From positions 1-64,000 of the forward strand of contig JABFGH010000027.1 of the NCBI GenBank assembly GCA_013112585.1: a stretch of DNA of 64,000 nucleotides, read 5' to 3'. The notes beneath the pieces were generated by a model. It was not told the DNA's origin. It was given only the letters and a program-made list of their open reading frames with translations, and did not search any database. Below, piece by piece: positions 1 through 9,702 of the stretch. A program made the translations under genes and the position numbers. The stretch comes from Ignavibacteriota bacterium (lineage in GTDB: Bacteria; Bacteroidota; Ignavibacteria; Ignavibacteriales; Melioribacteraceae). Each line of letters begins with the position of its first letter. Position 1 is the first letter of the stretch.

Positions 1-344
1 GTAGGTAATAGCATCATAGGTTTTGCAGAGTTTTCTAATATTTAAAACTCTTTTTCAACGGTCCTTTATCTTAAAAACAAAGACCCATTTAAAATAAGAG
101 AAGCAACCTAGTAAACTAGGCTGCTTCTGTTTTGCGCATTGGAAGCGCTTAGGGCAAAGGAGGGTTTAGAGGGCACTTCAAATGTATAATTTTTTTTATT
201 AATTACAAAACCATTTTTACATCTATACCACTTTTTTTCTACTTTTTTTTGTCTGCTTCAACACCCGCTCAAATAAATTTTAGCACAATAACATCTTTTT
301 CGCTTAAAACAGCAGATTTTGCAACAATATTAATTGTTATTTTA
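1..344. other. left-edge intergenic stretch
   Basis: Frame 1 reads 14 codons from the window edge to a TAA at 43-45, which could be the 3' end of a plus-strand gene that starts outside the window; this is too short to name. A strong stem-loop follows at 99-128. The rest, up to the stop of the glycosyltransferase at 345, is AT-rich and shows nothing else I can support. Confidence 0.4.
99..132 (+). terminator. stem-loop, probable terminator
   Basis: AGAAGCAACCTAGT and ACTAGGCTGCTTCT pair over 14 positions with one mismatch around a two-base loop. A short TGTTTTG run follows. It would end transcription of a plus-strand gene entering from the left edge. The T-run is short, so a dispersed hairpin repeat is an alternative. 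Confidence 0.5.
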
Positions 345-1898
345 TTAATTAAAGTGTTTCACTTTCTGCCACATATTATTTAGAGTGTACCTCGGTTTTT
401 TACAAATGTAGATTGGTAAATTATTTTCATAAGGCATTGCATAGGGGCTTTCAATAATTTCTACCGGTTCAACCACCTCAAACAAGTCCAAATTAAATTT
501 TAATCCCGTCCCCAAAACTATCATAACCTCGCCGGAATAACCCCCGTAACCCCAAAGCCAATAGTTGTTATGTCCGCTTATGGCTTTAGGCAAATTATAT
601 TTTCCGCTGTAAAAATTTATTGAGCCTGCCTCGCCGTAATTGCCTGTAAATATTCCGCACTTTCTCTTTTCATTTTCCGGTAATGAATTATAAACCTTAG
701 CAACAGTTGCCGCCATGTTTTCCCATCCGAACATATCAGCATAATGCTGAGGCAGCTTACCCATTTCATGCCGTTCGCTTGATGGAATACCTATACCTAA
801 TTTGTCGGCATACTTAACATAAGTTTCTACGGGCAACACCGGCAGTGCCATTGGTAATATCAATAAGTAGCTCGGTAAAATAAACGAAGCTAAGGAATAC
901 CTTAACCATAGAAATTTTTGATCTCTGATAAAATAACTTAAAGATGCTGCACCAAAGGCAATCATTGCGGGAAATATTGCTGCTAAATAATATGTTTTTG
1001 AATTTGTAAATATCATCAATAATAAAATTGCAATGTAACACCAAGCAAATAATTTATATTTTTTGAATTCCTTAATAAATAATAATGCTGCCAAACCAAT
1101 CACTAATATTATAAATGAATTTGGATGAGCTTCGAGAAATTGACCTGATAGGAATTCAATTGGTGATAGTGTTACATTTTTAAATTTCGCTGCATTGCCT
1201 GCAAATTCTAATGTGGGAAAACCATTACTCACCTGCCAAATAAAATTAGGAAGAAAAATTAAAAATGCAGTTGCTGCTCCAATCCATAAATATTTGTTTT
1301 TTAAAAAACGCCTGTGGGTTGTAAATAACATTCCGATCAACAATCCAAATAATAGAAATACAATTGAATGTTTATTCTGCAAACCTATTCCAATTATTAC
1401 TCCAAATAGGATCCAATATTTGTCACTTTTTCCGTTTAAGATTAAAATTAAAATATAAATTGCAAGCGTCCAAAAGAGTTGATCAAAAGGGTTCATCGAG
1501 AGTGTATGATTTGATCCGAGCAACACAGGGGAAAATAGAATGGCTATCATTCCGATAAGAATTGCAAATCTGCCGCCGCCAATTTCAGTTATAATCAAAC
1601 CGCCCACAAATAATGCTGCGGCTCCCGCTAAAGCAGGCAATATTCTAATTGCTTCAACCGAACTGCCGAATAGCAATATTGATAACTTTGTGATTAGTGC
1701 AATTAATGGCGGGTGATCTACGTATCCGAAAGCAAGATTCTCGGAACAGGCAATGTAGTAGAACTCGTCTCGAAAATAACCATATTCACTACTAAAAATT
1801 AAATGAAGGGATAACTTAACAGCTGCAAAAAATAAAATTATTGCAATCGGACTAAATAAAACTTTATCTGAAAAAAATTTCCTTAACATGCCGATCAA
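345..1898 (-). CDS. GT39-type membrane glycosyltransferase (ArnT/PMT-like)
   Basis: A 517-aa polytopic membrane protein with about ten hydrophobic segments in the first 350 residues and a soluble C-terminal part. After the first membrane segment it has the R43-D44-E45 motif in an external loop, then G-Y-V-D-H-P-P-L at about 58-65. These are hallmarks of the GT-C fold PMT_2/ArnT family, which moves a sugar from a polyprenyl-phosphate donor to an acceptor on the outer face of the inner membrane. The acceptor cannot be read from sequence. A start at residue 4 (ATG at 1889) is equally possible. It lies 16 bp downstream of a small membrane-protein gene in the same direction, so the two are probably cotranscribed. 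Confidence 0.8.
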   Translation of the reverse strand: MIGMLRKFFSDKVLFSPIAIILFFAAVKLSLHLIFSSEYGYFRDEFYYIACSENLAFGYVDHPPLIALITKLSILLFGSSVEAIRILPALAGAAALFVGGLIITEIGGGRFAILIGMIAILFSPVLLGSNHTLSMNPFDQLFWTLAIYILILILNGKSDKYWILFGVIIGIGLQNKHSIVFLLFGLLIGMLFTTHRRFLKNKYLWIGAATAFLIFLPNFIWQVSNGFPTLEFAGNAAKFKNVTLSPIEFLSGQFLEAHPNSFIILVIGLAALLFIKEFKKYKLFAWCYIAILLLMIFTNSKTYYLAAIFPAMIAFGAASLSYFIRDQKFLWLRYSLASFILPSYLLILPMALPVLPVETYVKYADKLGIGIPSSERHEMGKLPQHYADMFGWENMAATVAKVYNSLPENEKRKCGIFTGNYGEAGSINFYSGKYNLPKAISGHNNYWLWGYGGYSGEVMIVLGTGLKFNLDLFEVVEPVEIIESPYAMPYENNLPIYICKKPRYTLNNMWQKVKHFN

Positions 1899-1914
1899 AT
1901 ATTAAACCCCTTAT

Positions 1915-2148
1915 CTAATCTTTATTGTCATCGTTTGATTGTTCTTCCATTTTCTTGCCGGCATTTAAATCAACAATCATTTCTACGGCTTCTTTTTGTT
2001 CCTTGTTATAAAACTGATCCGTGGCGCCGAATGTAACTAATGTTTGGGTTCCGCCCTTTCTTTTATACATGCGGGAAACATAAACAAATCCTGCTATAAA
2101 AATAATCAGCAGAACCCCAACCAAAATTAAGCTGAATAATTCGTTCAT
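1915..2148 (-). CDS. small membrane protein, unknown function
   Basis: A 77-aa protein. Residues about 5-27 form one hydrophobic helix, followed by a basic stretch (RMYKRKGG) and a charged tail. Topology is probably N-out/C-in, giving a single-pass anchor with a short cytoplasmic domain. I do not recognise a family. It lies 20 bp downstream of the Ntn-hydrolase gene and 16 bp upstream of the glycosyltransferase gene, all on the minus strand, so a three-gene transcript is likely. Reading frame, spacing and composition support a real gene; no function can be assigned. Confidence 0.6.
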   Translation of the reverse strand: MNELFSLILVGVLLIIFIAGFVYVSRMYKRKGGTQTLVTFGATDQFYNKEQKEAVEMIVDLNAGKKMEEQSNDDNKD

Positions 2149-2168
2149 AAATTCTCCAGTTAATTATT

Positions 2169-3392
2169 TTATATACCGAAGTTTATATGATATTCGTTAG
2201 TAATAAATTCATTAACCCAATCATAAAACTTTAATGCCTCATCTTTTTTGAACTTATTTTTTTCCCAACCGGAAATATTTTTTTCAGCTTCATTTTTTAT
2301 TTTTTCTTCAATCGGTTTTAGCTTCTGCATAATACCTGAATTCTGTTTATTCAAAAGTGCGGCAACATTTAAGTAGCGTTTACCAGAACCCCTTTTAACA
2401 GGGAAGCATTTTTCTTTAAGTTGAAGAGCCTTGGTACAAAGCGGGGCTTCGCCCGATTCATCCGCGGTGAGTAGAGCCGGTAAATTTTTTCCGGCAGCAA
2501 CCCAAACGGGTACAGACACCGAACAAAGCTGGAAACCGAGTGTAGTCCACATGGTTGTTAAATCAGCACTTTCACCTTCAGCAACACCTTCAATAATTAC
2601 AGTTGTTACCGATGAATTTCTTGGAATAAAATCTTCAAAGTGAACAAACTTTTTTTCATTTTCATCCGGCAAATTTCCCTCTGTTAAATCTTTTCCGGTT
2701 AAGCCGTGTTTTAAGCACCTGCTTATATTTTGAGCAAGAAACTCAGCAGAAAAACTTTTTTCTGATACGGCATTTTCGAATAATTTTTCCGCTTGTGCGT
2801 GCCTAATGTAACCATAGCCTTGGTCTTCATCACCCGTAACCGAATAGTTTGTTCTAATGATATATCCATTAGGTGCTTCGTTAACATCAACTTTTATATA
2901 ATCGAAATTATTAGTTTCAAAATATGCGGCTCCCCCCTCTGCATCTATCACACCAAAATTTGCTTCTACACCCAAAGGCTTTGGTAATTCAGTTAAAAAT
3001 TTTTCAAAGTCTTTTATGGTAGCACATTGCATTAGCGCCTGTTTCATAATCACACCTTCCCTATCGGCAAAATCGGTTGAATCATCAGCCGGTTTTAGAT
3101 TATATGATGCTGAGTTCATTATTGAAAACCCCGCGCTATTGGTTCCCGCCCAGACTTCTTTACCTACGGAATCAACAGAATTTACCAGTCCTATGTAATT
3201 ATATTTACCATCCGTAAAATACATTAGTTTGTTTTGTTCAAAACCGGCATCGCGGTGTTTATATAGGAGAGGCTTTCCGTTTGAAGTATATTTACCAAGT
3301 ATTATTGCAGTTGTGCAAGGATATACATAACTGTTGATTAAAAAAAATGAGATAAGAATTAAATATGATATTCTTAAAAATTTTACGTTCAT
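2169..3392 (-). CDS. secreted Ntn-hydrolase (C45/C69-like peptidase or acyltransferase)
   Basis: A 407-aa protein with a classical signal peptide (residues 1-25) followed directly by Cys26 in Y-P-C-T-T. In the N-terminal nucleophile hydrolases related to acyl-CoA:6-aminopenicillanate acyltransferase and C69 dipeptidases, a Cys freed at the new N-terminus is the catalytic nucleophile, and this Cys fits that role. The following G-K-P-L-L-Y-K-H-R-D stretch and the W-A-G-T-N-S-A-G-F and N-F-G-V-I-D-A-E-G-G-A-A-Y-F-E motifs also match the fold. The product should act in the periplasm on amide bonds, substrate unknown. It is the first gene of a likely three-gene minus-strand run ending in the glycosyltransferase. 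Confidence 0.75.
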   Translation of the reverse strand: MNVKFLRISYLILISFFLINSYVYPCTTAIILGKYTSNGKPLLYKHRDAGFEQNKLMYFTDGKYNYIGLVNSVDSVGKEVWAGTNSAGFSIMNSASYNLKPADDSTDFADREGVIMKQALMQCATIKDFEKFLTELPKPLGVEANFGVIDAEGGAAYFETNNFDYIKVDVNEAPNGYIIRTNYSVTGDEDQGYGYIRHAQAEKLFENAVSEKSFSAEFLAQNISRCLKHGLTGKDLTEGNLPDENEKKFVHFEDFIPRNSSVTTVIIEGVAEGESADLTTMWTTLGFQLCSVSVPVWVAAGKNLPALLTADESGEAPLCTKALQLKEKCFPVKRGSGKRYLNVAALLNKQNSGIMQKLKPIEEKIKNEAEKNISGWEKNKFKKDEALKFYDWVNEFITNEYHINFGI

Positions 3393-3633
3393 AATATTTT
3401 ACCTAATAAATATTTAATGTTGATAAGAGAAATATAAAATTTTTCTGCTGAAAATAGGGCAATTATTTCCCCGTAAAGGATCAAATAGTGTATGAATAAT
3501 GTAACACAATAAATCAAATTAATACACTTAAAGACTTTATGTCCTATAAATTGTTTAATTTTTGTGAAATTTTAACTACCTGCACTGGTCTGAAATTTGT
3601 CTGTTAAACTTTACAACTGATATGGAGGATAAA

Positions 3634-4350
3634 ATGGAAAAGTTAACAATTGAAAACTTTATAGCAGCAGCCGATGATTTAGAAAAGAGCAAATATATTA
3701 TTTTAGCTCGATTACAAAAATACAATTCTATGCTTCATCAAAATAGACTTTACCCGGCTTTATCAGATTTAATTGAGCTTAATAAAATTTTGTTCGAACT
3801 AAACAAACAGCACGAAAAATTTACTCCCGATTTACCTAAGCAAAAAATGACGCTTAATATTATGAAGGCAGGTTCAGAAAGTAAATCACTTACTGTTGAT
3901 GAAAATGATATAAACACAGTTTTGAACCTGATACAATGGGCAACACCAAAAGTGGACGAAGCAATTAATGAAGGAAAAGTTATTTATGAGTTTGTTAATG
4001 AGAATTTATCGATTGATCATATTGGAATTATACCGCTTTATAAAAATGAAGGCTACTTTGTAATCACTAATTCTCAAAGAGTTGAATGCCAGATTTATAG
4101 ATTTTATTTAAGTTCAATTTCAAAAGGTGAGAATCCTTTTATGACATTCAAAACCGACTTAGTTGATTCCTTTACAATTACTGAACCTGAACGCATGCAC
4201 CCCGAATTGCTAAAGTTAGATTTAGTTAAAAAATTTCCTGAACTGCCGAATCCGGTTTTGTATAAAATTGATGCTGAAATTGATTTTCCTTTTATAGAAA
4301 CGATTTTGCCGGTAGCTAAAAGAAAATTAGTACAGCATATTGCAGCATAG
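3634..4350 (+). CDS. unknown protein, paralogue A of a tandem pair
   Basis: A 238-aa soluble protein with no signal peptide or membrane segment. The start at 3634 is chosen because GGAGG at 3624-3628 sits just upstream; an in-frame ATG at 3622 overlaps that ribosome-binding site. It is homologous to the next gene. Both begin L-T-(I/L)-(E/D)-N-F-I-x-A, share the Q-x-Y and L-Y-P blocks in the first 50 residues, and end with (S/T)-I-L-P-V-A-K-(R/K). The first 90 residues look helical. No family is recognised and the function is unknown. The pair is probably an old local duplication with strong divergence in the middle third. Confidence 0.7.
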   Translation: MEKLTIENFIAAADDLEKSKYIILARLQKYNSMLHQNRLYPALSDLIELNKILFELNKQHEKFTPDLPKQKMTLNIMKAGSESKSLTVDENDINTVLNLIQWATPKVDEAINEGKVIYEFVNENLSIDHIGIIPLYKNEGYFVITNSQRVECQIYRFYLSSISKGENPFMTFKTDLVDSFTITEPERMHPELLKLDLVKKFPELPNPVLYKIDAEIDFPFIETILPVAKRKLVQHIAA

Positions 4351-4561
4351 CATTAGCCGGCTGTAGAAGCAGCTTATTAATTTATAATCCGATACTTTTT
4401 ACTGGTAACTTTAAGCCTTTGTTTTATCAAGTAAACATTAGTTTACATCCATTTGATCTTTGATTTTGTTTATTTTTGAAGCAAATTCTTAACTTTTGGT
4501 CATACTCCTTTGTTGGTCTGCATTTTGAAATACCAAATTGAATTTTTGATTTGGAGTTTTA

Positions 4562-5278
4562 ATGCAGAAGCTTACACTTGATAATTTTATAATTGCAAAC
4601 GCTGATTTCGAAACAAGTCAGTATAACATTCTAAGCACTTTACAAGAGTATAAGAATGAATTAAAGCAATTTAAACTCTATCCTGTTTATCAGTATTTAA
4701 GCACTTTGGTTGAAGAACTGGAAAATGTACTGGTAAGAAAAGCCTGCATTAAAGAGTGTTCACCTGTCCGTCTCATTAAGTTTGAACTACCGGAAAATGA
4801 AGAAGTAATTGATACAGAAAATTTTATCAAAACTGAGATGGGCAAAATATGGAAATTGATTGAATGGGGTTACGATACAATATCACCAATCTTTGAAGAA
4901 GCTTGTATCCTGCACGATTTTATTGAGCGGAATATTAATTTGATGGCAATTGAAGATAGTGATGATTATGAAAAATCCGGCTGCCTATTAGTTCCCAATA
5001 ATAAAATGGCTGAGCTTAATTTTTATAAGTTCTCTAATTCCAACACACCTTATCTAAGCAAAAATCAAAAAACAGTGGAAGCCAATTTAATTGAATCAAT
5101 TAACTTTAACGAAATATATGATAACAACATAAGTAATATTGGCGATAAACTGATAAACGGCTATCCTGAGCTTACTAGTTCACCCGTTTATGCAATCAAA
5201 ACTGGTCTCGATCTTCCTTTTAACGAATCAATTCTGCCCGTTGCTAAAAAAATATTAGCAGACGAATTATCAGCATAA
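4562..5278 (+). CDS. unknown protein, paralogue B of a tandem pair
   Basis: A 238-aa protein, the same length as paralogue A counted from its ribosome-binding-site-supported start. It shares the N-terminal L-T-L-D-N-F-I block, the L-Q-E-Y and L-Y-P-V-Y-Q blocks, W-K-L-I-E-W-G in the middle (I-Q-W-A-T-P in A), and the C-terminal N-E-S-I-L-P-V-A-K-K-I-L. The 210-bp spacer upstream contains GGTCTGCATTTTGAAA, resembling CTGGTCTGAAATTTG upstream of A, so the pair may share promoter-proximal sequence. No signal peptide, membrane helix or known catalytic motif is visible. Function unknown. Confidence 0.7.
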   Translation: MQKLTLDNFIIANADFETSQYNILSTLQEYKNELKQFKLYPVYQYLSTLVEELENVLVRKACIKECSPVRLIKFELPENEEVIDTENFIKTEMGKIWKLIEWGYDTISPIFEEACILHDFIERNINLMAIEDSDDYEKSGCLLVPNNKMAELNFYKFSNSNTPYLSKNQKTVEANLIESINFNEIYDNNISNIGDKLINGYPELTSSPVYAIKTGLDLPFNESILPVAKKILADELSA

Positions 5279-5439
5279 CATTTCAACAACTACAATTTGT
5301 TTCAATTAAAGAGTAAAGTAGATTACTTGTTCCGCAGGAATACATTTTACTTTTCTTATTAGCTAATTTCATTGCTGATGAAAAAAGTAAGGTATTATTG
5401 AATATATAACTTTGAGACACATTGTCTTATATTAGCTTT

Positions 5440-7665
5440 ATGATTAATTTGATTTACAATTTAATTTCAAAAATACTTAACATTAAAAAGCTAAAAATTA
5501 TATTTTTGATGGCGGCGGTAACTCTTGCAGCCTGCCAAAATACAAACCGAGTGGAAGAAAATTTAATGAGTGATGAAAACAGAAAACCAAACAGACTTAT
5601 AAATGAAAAAAGCCCGTACCTTTTGCAGCATGCGTATAACCCTGTTGATTGGTATCCGTGGGGCGAAGAAGCATTTGAAAAAGCACGCGCAGAGGATAAA
5701 CCTATTTTCCTTTCAATCGGTTACTCAACTTGTCATTGGTGTCATGTAATGGAGCATGAATCATTTGAAGATTCAGCCGTTGCCGAATTAATGAATGAAG
5801 TTTTTGTTTCTGTAAAAGTTGATAGAGAAGAGAGACCTGATATTGATAACATTTATATGACTGTCTGCCAGATGATGACAGGTGGAGGAGGCTGGCCTCT
5901 CTCGGTTGTATTAACTCCCGACAAGCGACCATTTTTTGCCGGCACATATTTTCCTAAAGAAAGCCGCTTCGGTAGAATTGGTTTTATAGATCTAATAAAG
6001 CAACTGGATAATGCATGGAAAAATAAACGCACCGAAATAAATAGTTCGGCAGAACAAATCACATCGCATCTAAGTAATGCATTTGATAATGAAAGAGGAT
6101 CGGAATTATCTCCTTCAATTCTTTCAAAAACTTTTGATGAATTTTATAATCGATTCGATAAACAATACGGCGGATTCAGCAATGCACCTAAGTTTCCATC
6201 GCCGCAGAACTTTTTATTTCTTCTCCGTTATTGGAAAAAGACCGGTGAAAAGAGTGCGCTGGAAATGGTTGAGAAAACTTTAACAGAAATGCGCCAAGGC
6301 GGAATTTACGACCACCTTGGATTCGGGTTTCACCGCTATTCAACTGATGAAAAATGGCTCGTCCCTCATTTTGAAAAAATGCTTTACGACCAGGCAATGC
6401 TCGCAATGGCTTTTATTGAATGCTATCAGGCAACAGGAAAAGAAAAATTCAAAACGACAGCCGAAGAAATTTTTAAATACATTGCGCGCGATATGACCTC
6501 TCCTCATGGAGGATTTTATTCTGCCGAAGATGCCGACAGTGAAGGTGAGGAAGGTAAGTTTTATGTTTGGAGCAATTCTGAAATAGAAGAAATATTAAAT
6601 GATGATGATGCCGAACTCTTTCTAAATTTTTTCAACTTTACGGAAGAAGGGAATTTTATTGATGAAGTTAAAAAATCAAAAACCGGAACGAACATTCCTC
6701 ATCTTACCAAATCAATTGAAGAATATGCCGATGAATTAAAAAATTATCCGGCTGAATTAACTGATCGAATTTCCGCAATTAGAGAGAAATTATTTTCTGC
6801 TCGTGAAAAAAGAGTTCATCCCTACAAAGATGATAAAATTTTAACCGATTGGAACGGCTTGATGATCGCCGCATTGGCAATGAGCGGACGAGTTTTAGGA
6901 AATTATACTTACACAAATAGCGCTGAAAAATCGGTCGAGTTTATTTTTAATAATCTTGTAAATCCCGATGGAACATTGCTGCACAGATTCCGCGAAGGTG
7001 AAAGCGGATTGACTGCCAGCATTGATGATTATGCATTTTTAACCTGGGGCTTGCTTGAACTTTACGAATCAACTTTTAAAACAGACTATCTCATAAAAGC
7101 AATTTCATTAACAAAAATTGTAACAGATAAGTTTTGGGATGAAAAACAGGGCGGCTTTTTCTTTACTCCCGATGATGGCGAAAATTTAATTGTGCGGACT
7201 AAAGAATATTACGACAGTGCCATTCCATCAGGGAATTCAGTTGCACTAATGAATTTATTAAAACTCTCGAAACTTACGGGAGATAGTAAGTATGAGGAAC
7301 TCGCATCCGAGCTTACACTTTCAATTTCATCACAAGTTGAAAAAGCACCCAGCGCATTTACACAGTTTTTATCCGGATATATTTTTGCCGTTGGTCCATC
7401 AAATGAAATAATAATAGTTAGCGGCGACAATAAATCTGATACAAAAGAAATGCTGACAGAGTTAAACAAAAATTTTCATCCAAATAAGGTTGTTGTATTA
7501 TTATCTGCATCAGATAAGGAATTGAAAAACATTGCTTCGTTTACAGAAAACTACTCGGCGGTTAACAATAAAGCTACAGCTTATGTTTGTCAAAATTACG
7601 TTTGCAATTTGCCTACGAACGATCCTAAGGAAATGATGAGACAGCTGGAGGATAAAAACAAATAA
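5440..7665 (+). CDS. YyaL/DUF255-type thioredoxin-domain lipoprotein
   Basis: A member of the YyaL/SPATA20 family: an N-terminal thioredoxin-like domain joined to an (alpha/alpha)6 barrel like those of glycoside-processing enzymes. The family signature N[13 protein letters not shown] is present in variant form ([14 protein letters not shown]), followed by S-T-C-H-W-C-H-V-M with the C-x-x-C pair. Unusually for a family often described as cytosolic, it has a signal peptide with lipobox L-A-A-C, so it is probably a lipoprotein facing the periplasm. ATG at 5440 is preferred; an upstream in-frame TTG at 5422 adds six residues. The biochemical role of the family is not settled. Confidence 0.85.
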   Translation: MINLIYNLISKILNIKKLKIIFLMAAVTLAACQNTNRVEENLMSDENRKPNRLINEKSPYLLQHAYNPVDWYPWGEEAFEKARAEDKPIFLSIGYSTCHWCHVMEHESFEDSAVAELMNEVFVSVKVDREERPDIDNIYMTVCQMMTGGGGWPLSVVLTPDKRPFFAGTYFPKESRFGRIGFIDLIKQLDNAWKNKRTEINSSAEQITSHLSNAFDNERGSELSPSILSKTFDEFYNRFDKQYGGFSNAPKFPSPQNFLFLLRYWKKTGEKSALEMVEKTLTEMRQGGIYDHLGFGFHRYSTDEKWLVPHFEKMLYDQAMLAMAFIECYQATGKEKFKTTAEEIFKYIARDMTSPHGGFYSAEDADSEGEEGKFYVWSNSEIEEILNDDDAELFLNFFNFTEEGNFIDEVKKSKTGTNIPHLTKSIEEYADELKNYPAELTDRISAIREKLFSAREKRVHPYKDDKILTDWNGLMIAALAMSGRVLGNYTYTNSAEKSVEFIFNNLVNPDGTLLHRFREGESGLTASIDDYAFLTWGLLELYESTFKTDYLIKAISLTKIVTDKFWDEKQGGFFFTPDDGENLIVRTKEYYDSAIPSGNSVALMNLLKLSKLTGDSKYEELASELTLSISSQVEKAPSAFTQFLSGYIFAVGPSNEIIIVSGDNKSDTKEMLTELNKNFHPNKVVVLLSASDKELKNIASFTENYSAVNNKATAYVCQNYVCNLPTNDPKEMMRQLEDKNK

Positions 7666-7840
7666 AAATATCAGTTGCAGCCCAACTTAGAAGGGGGAGA
7701 TATAATTTATCTTTTTCGGATAATTAAGATTTATCAAACCTAACAATTGCCGCTAATTGAATAATACAATTCTTAAATAAACAAAAAACAACTGTCTGAA
7801 CAGAAACATTATTAAGAGTAATTATTAAAAGATAATGATT

Positions 7841-8632
7841 TTACTCCCATACCGGCGGACCATATTTTTGAGCCAGCTCATAAGATTTTGCCACTATCGC
7901 TTCAAACTCAGAAAATCCATTTTCTTTAGCTTTTTCAATCAACTCCTCGGCAAGATTTTCATTATAATTTTCTTTCTTAATAGTAAGTTTATAAAGAACT
8001 GCATAAGCTTCTGCAAATTTGGGATTTAAGTTCACAGCCTTTAAAAAATATTTTTCTGCAATATCATATTTTTCAACCGCATGATAATAAAAATACCCTG
8101 CTAAGTATTGAAGTTCAGCATTTGTATTATCTTCCTCTAATAATTTATTAAAGTATCGATAGTATAAATAATCAACCAATTTTGTTTCTTTGTAAACCTC
8201 ATCTTTATAAAAGTCTAGAACAACACTCGTCTCTGCCGCATTTTTAAGCCCATGAAAAGATTCCAGCCATTCTTCTTCCGAATTAAATACAGCCCATGTA
8301 GGAGCCATCGGGACCTTACATATTTTTCTAAAACTTAAAACATCAATTTTAGTGCTGTCATAATAAACTGAATCAACTTCATGCAGATTAATTTTGATAG
8401 GGACAAAATCTTTTTCTAGAGTCTCGGCAATTATTTTATTTTGGAAAACTGTTTCCTCCAATTCAGTGCATGCACTGCATGAATCAGCAGAAAAATAAAC
8501 AACAGTATGCTTATTATTCTGCCTTGCAATAGCTGCCCCTTCTTCATAACCGAACCAGTTAATATTGCTGTTTGAACAGCCTGCCATTAAGATAAAGATA
8601 AAACTGATTGCTAAAATTTTTTGCTTGTTCAA
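7841..8632 (-). CDS. thioredoxin-fold lipoprotein with TPR-like C-terminus
   Basis: A 263-aa lipoprotein: signal peptide with lipobox L-M-A-G-C (Cys19), then a thioredoxin-like domain with F-S-A-D-S-C-S-A-C (Cys52-x-x-Cys55), then helical repeats. The stretch around E-K-Y-F-L-K-A-V-N-L-N-P-K-F-A-E-A-Y is a canonical TPR. The Val-Pro pair in C-K-V-P-M-A-P-T matches the thioredoxin cis-Pro position. Likely a periplasmic thiol-disulfide protein with a protein-interaction tail. It is convergent with the YyaL-type gene, also a thioredoxin-domain lipoprotein, so this may be an envelope redox neighbourhood. Confidence 0.75.
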   Translation of the reverse strand: MNKQKILAISFIFILMAGCSNSNINWFGYEEGAAIARQNNKHTVVYFSADSCSACTELEETVFQNKIIAETLEKDFVPIKINLHEVDSVYYDSTKIDVLSFRKICKVPMAPTWAVFNSEEEWLESFHGLKNAAETSVVLDFYKDEVYKETKLVDYLYYRYFNKLLEEDNTNAELQYLAGYFYYHAVEKYDIAEKYFLKAVNLNPKFAEAYAVLYKLTIKKENYNENLAEELIEKAKENGFSEFEAIVAKSYELAQKYGPPVWE

Positions 8633-8744
8633 ACTAACCCCATATTTATTTTAATTATTTATTAAGTAGAACTTTGTAAAAATTATTAACTTCGTAAAGG
8701 TTAATTTAATAACTTTGTTCACAACAGACAATGTAGTTATCAAG

Positions 8745-9056
8745 ATGTCAAATGAATTAGAAGAGTTTAAAGATTATCTATCAGAATTTGAAAACTTACC
8801 AATATTTGATTCCGAAGTTTGCAAGGTTTGCGGAATTGATATAAGCAGCGATATTGCACCTATTGTTTCATACAAGGTATTACTCTGCTCATGCTCCACC
8901 GATTCCGCTTTTGATAAAGTTAAAGCCTGTCTTACCGAAAATAATATCGAGTATTCATTCACTGAATTCCCCCAGTTGAAACCAACAGAATTTAGAGTTT
9001 TTGTTGACCGACAATCACATCCAACAGCGGAGAGTTTACTTACCAAACTCACTTAA
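8745..9056 (+). CDS. small conserved-looking protein, unknown function
   Basis: A 103-aa soluble acidic protein, using the ATG at 8745; a TTG at 8715 would add ten residues. One C-x-x-C (C-K-V-C-G) lies near residue 28, with further Cys residues in the middle (L-L-C-S-C-S), so metal binding or a thiol role is possible but not shown. No family is recognised. It is divergent from the thioredoxin-like lipoprotein gene. The 158-bp tandem repeat begins 10 bp after its stop, so its transcript probably runs into the repeat. Confidence 0.5.
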   Translation: MSNELEEFKDYLSEFENLPIFDSEVCKVCGIDISSDIAPIVSYKVLLCSCSTDSAFDKVKACLTENNIEYSFTEFPQLKPTEFRVFVDRQSHPTAESLLTKLT

Positions 9057-9065
9057 AATATTATT

Positions 9066-9600
9066 GCCGCAAAGACTCGAAGACACAAAGTATTTTCTTA
9101 GTGCCCTTGTGACTTCGTGGCATTTTTTCACGCAGAGACGTAAAGTAAAGATTTAAACCTTAGCGTCTTGGCAACTTAGTGTGCTATTCTATTTCTTGGT
9201 GACTTTGTGGCTATTTCTTTTTTGCCACTAAGACTCGAAGACACAAAGTATTTTCTTTGTGCCCTTGTGACTTTGTGGCATTTTTTCACGCAGAGACGTA
9301 AAGTAAAGATTTAAACCTTAGCGTCTTGGCAACTTAGTGTGCTATTCTATTTCTTGGTGACTTTGTGACTATTTCTTTTTTGCCACTAAGACTCGAAGAC
9401 ACAAAGTATTTTCTTAGTGCCCTTGTGACTTTGTGGCATTTTTTCACGCAGAGACGTGAAGTAAAGATTTAAACCTTAGCGTCTTGGCAACTTAGCGTGC
9501 TATTCTATTTCTTGGTGACTTTGTGGCTATTTCTTTTTTGCCACTAAGACTCGAAGACACAAAGTTTTTCTTAGTGCCTTGGTGACTTCGTGGCTATATC
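9066..9600. repeat. 158-bp tandem repeat, three full copies plus a partial fourth
   Basis: Units start at 9066, 9224, 9382 and 9540, exactly 158 bp apart. Full copies are nearly identical; the fourth breaks off after about 60 bp. Each unit holds two imperfect inverted repeats: GCC-CTAAGACTCGAAGACAC facing CCCTTGTGACTTTGTGGC, and CACGCAGAGACG facing CGTCTTGGCAACTTAGTGTG. Transcribed units would fold into long stem-loops. The same CACAAAG/CTTTGTG words recur at 30058-30270. The array separates the gene ending at 9056 from the SRPBCC gene and has no open frame of note. Confidence 0.9.
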
Positions 9601-9702
9601 TGTTTTTTGTCTCTCCCTTAAAAAGCCGTTGTATCTTATTAACCATTAGTTTAACTTAATTCACCAACAGTCATTCAATCTTTAAAATTGAAAGGAGAAA
9701 GA

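Noticed and set aside
1-45. Partial coding sequence at the left edge
   Set aside because: Fourteen open codons are too few to support a gene; mentioned only as a possibility because a terminator-like stem follows.
9066-9600. CRISPR array
   Set aside because: The repeats are contiguous with a 158-bp period and no unique spacers, and no cas genes are in the window.
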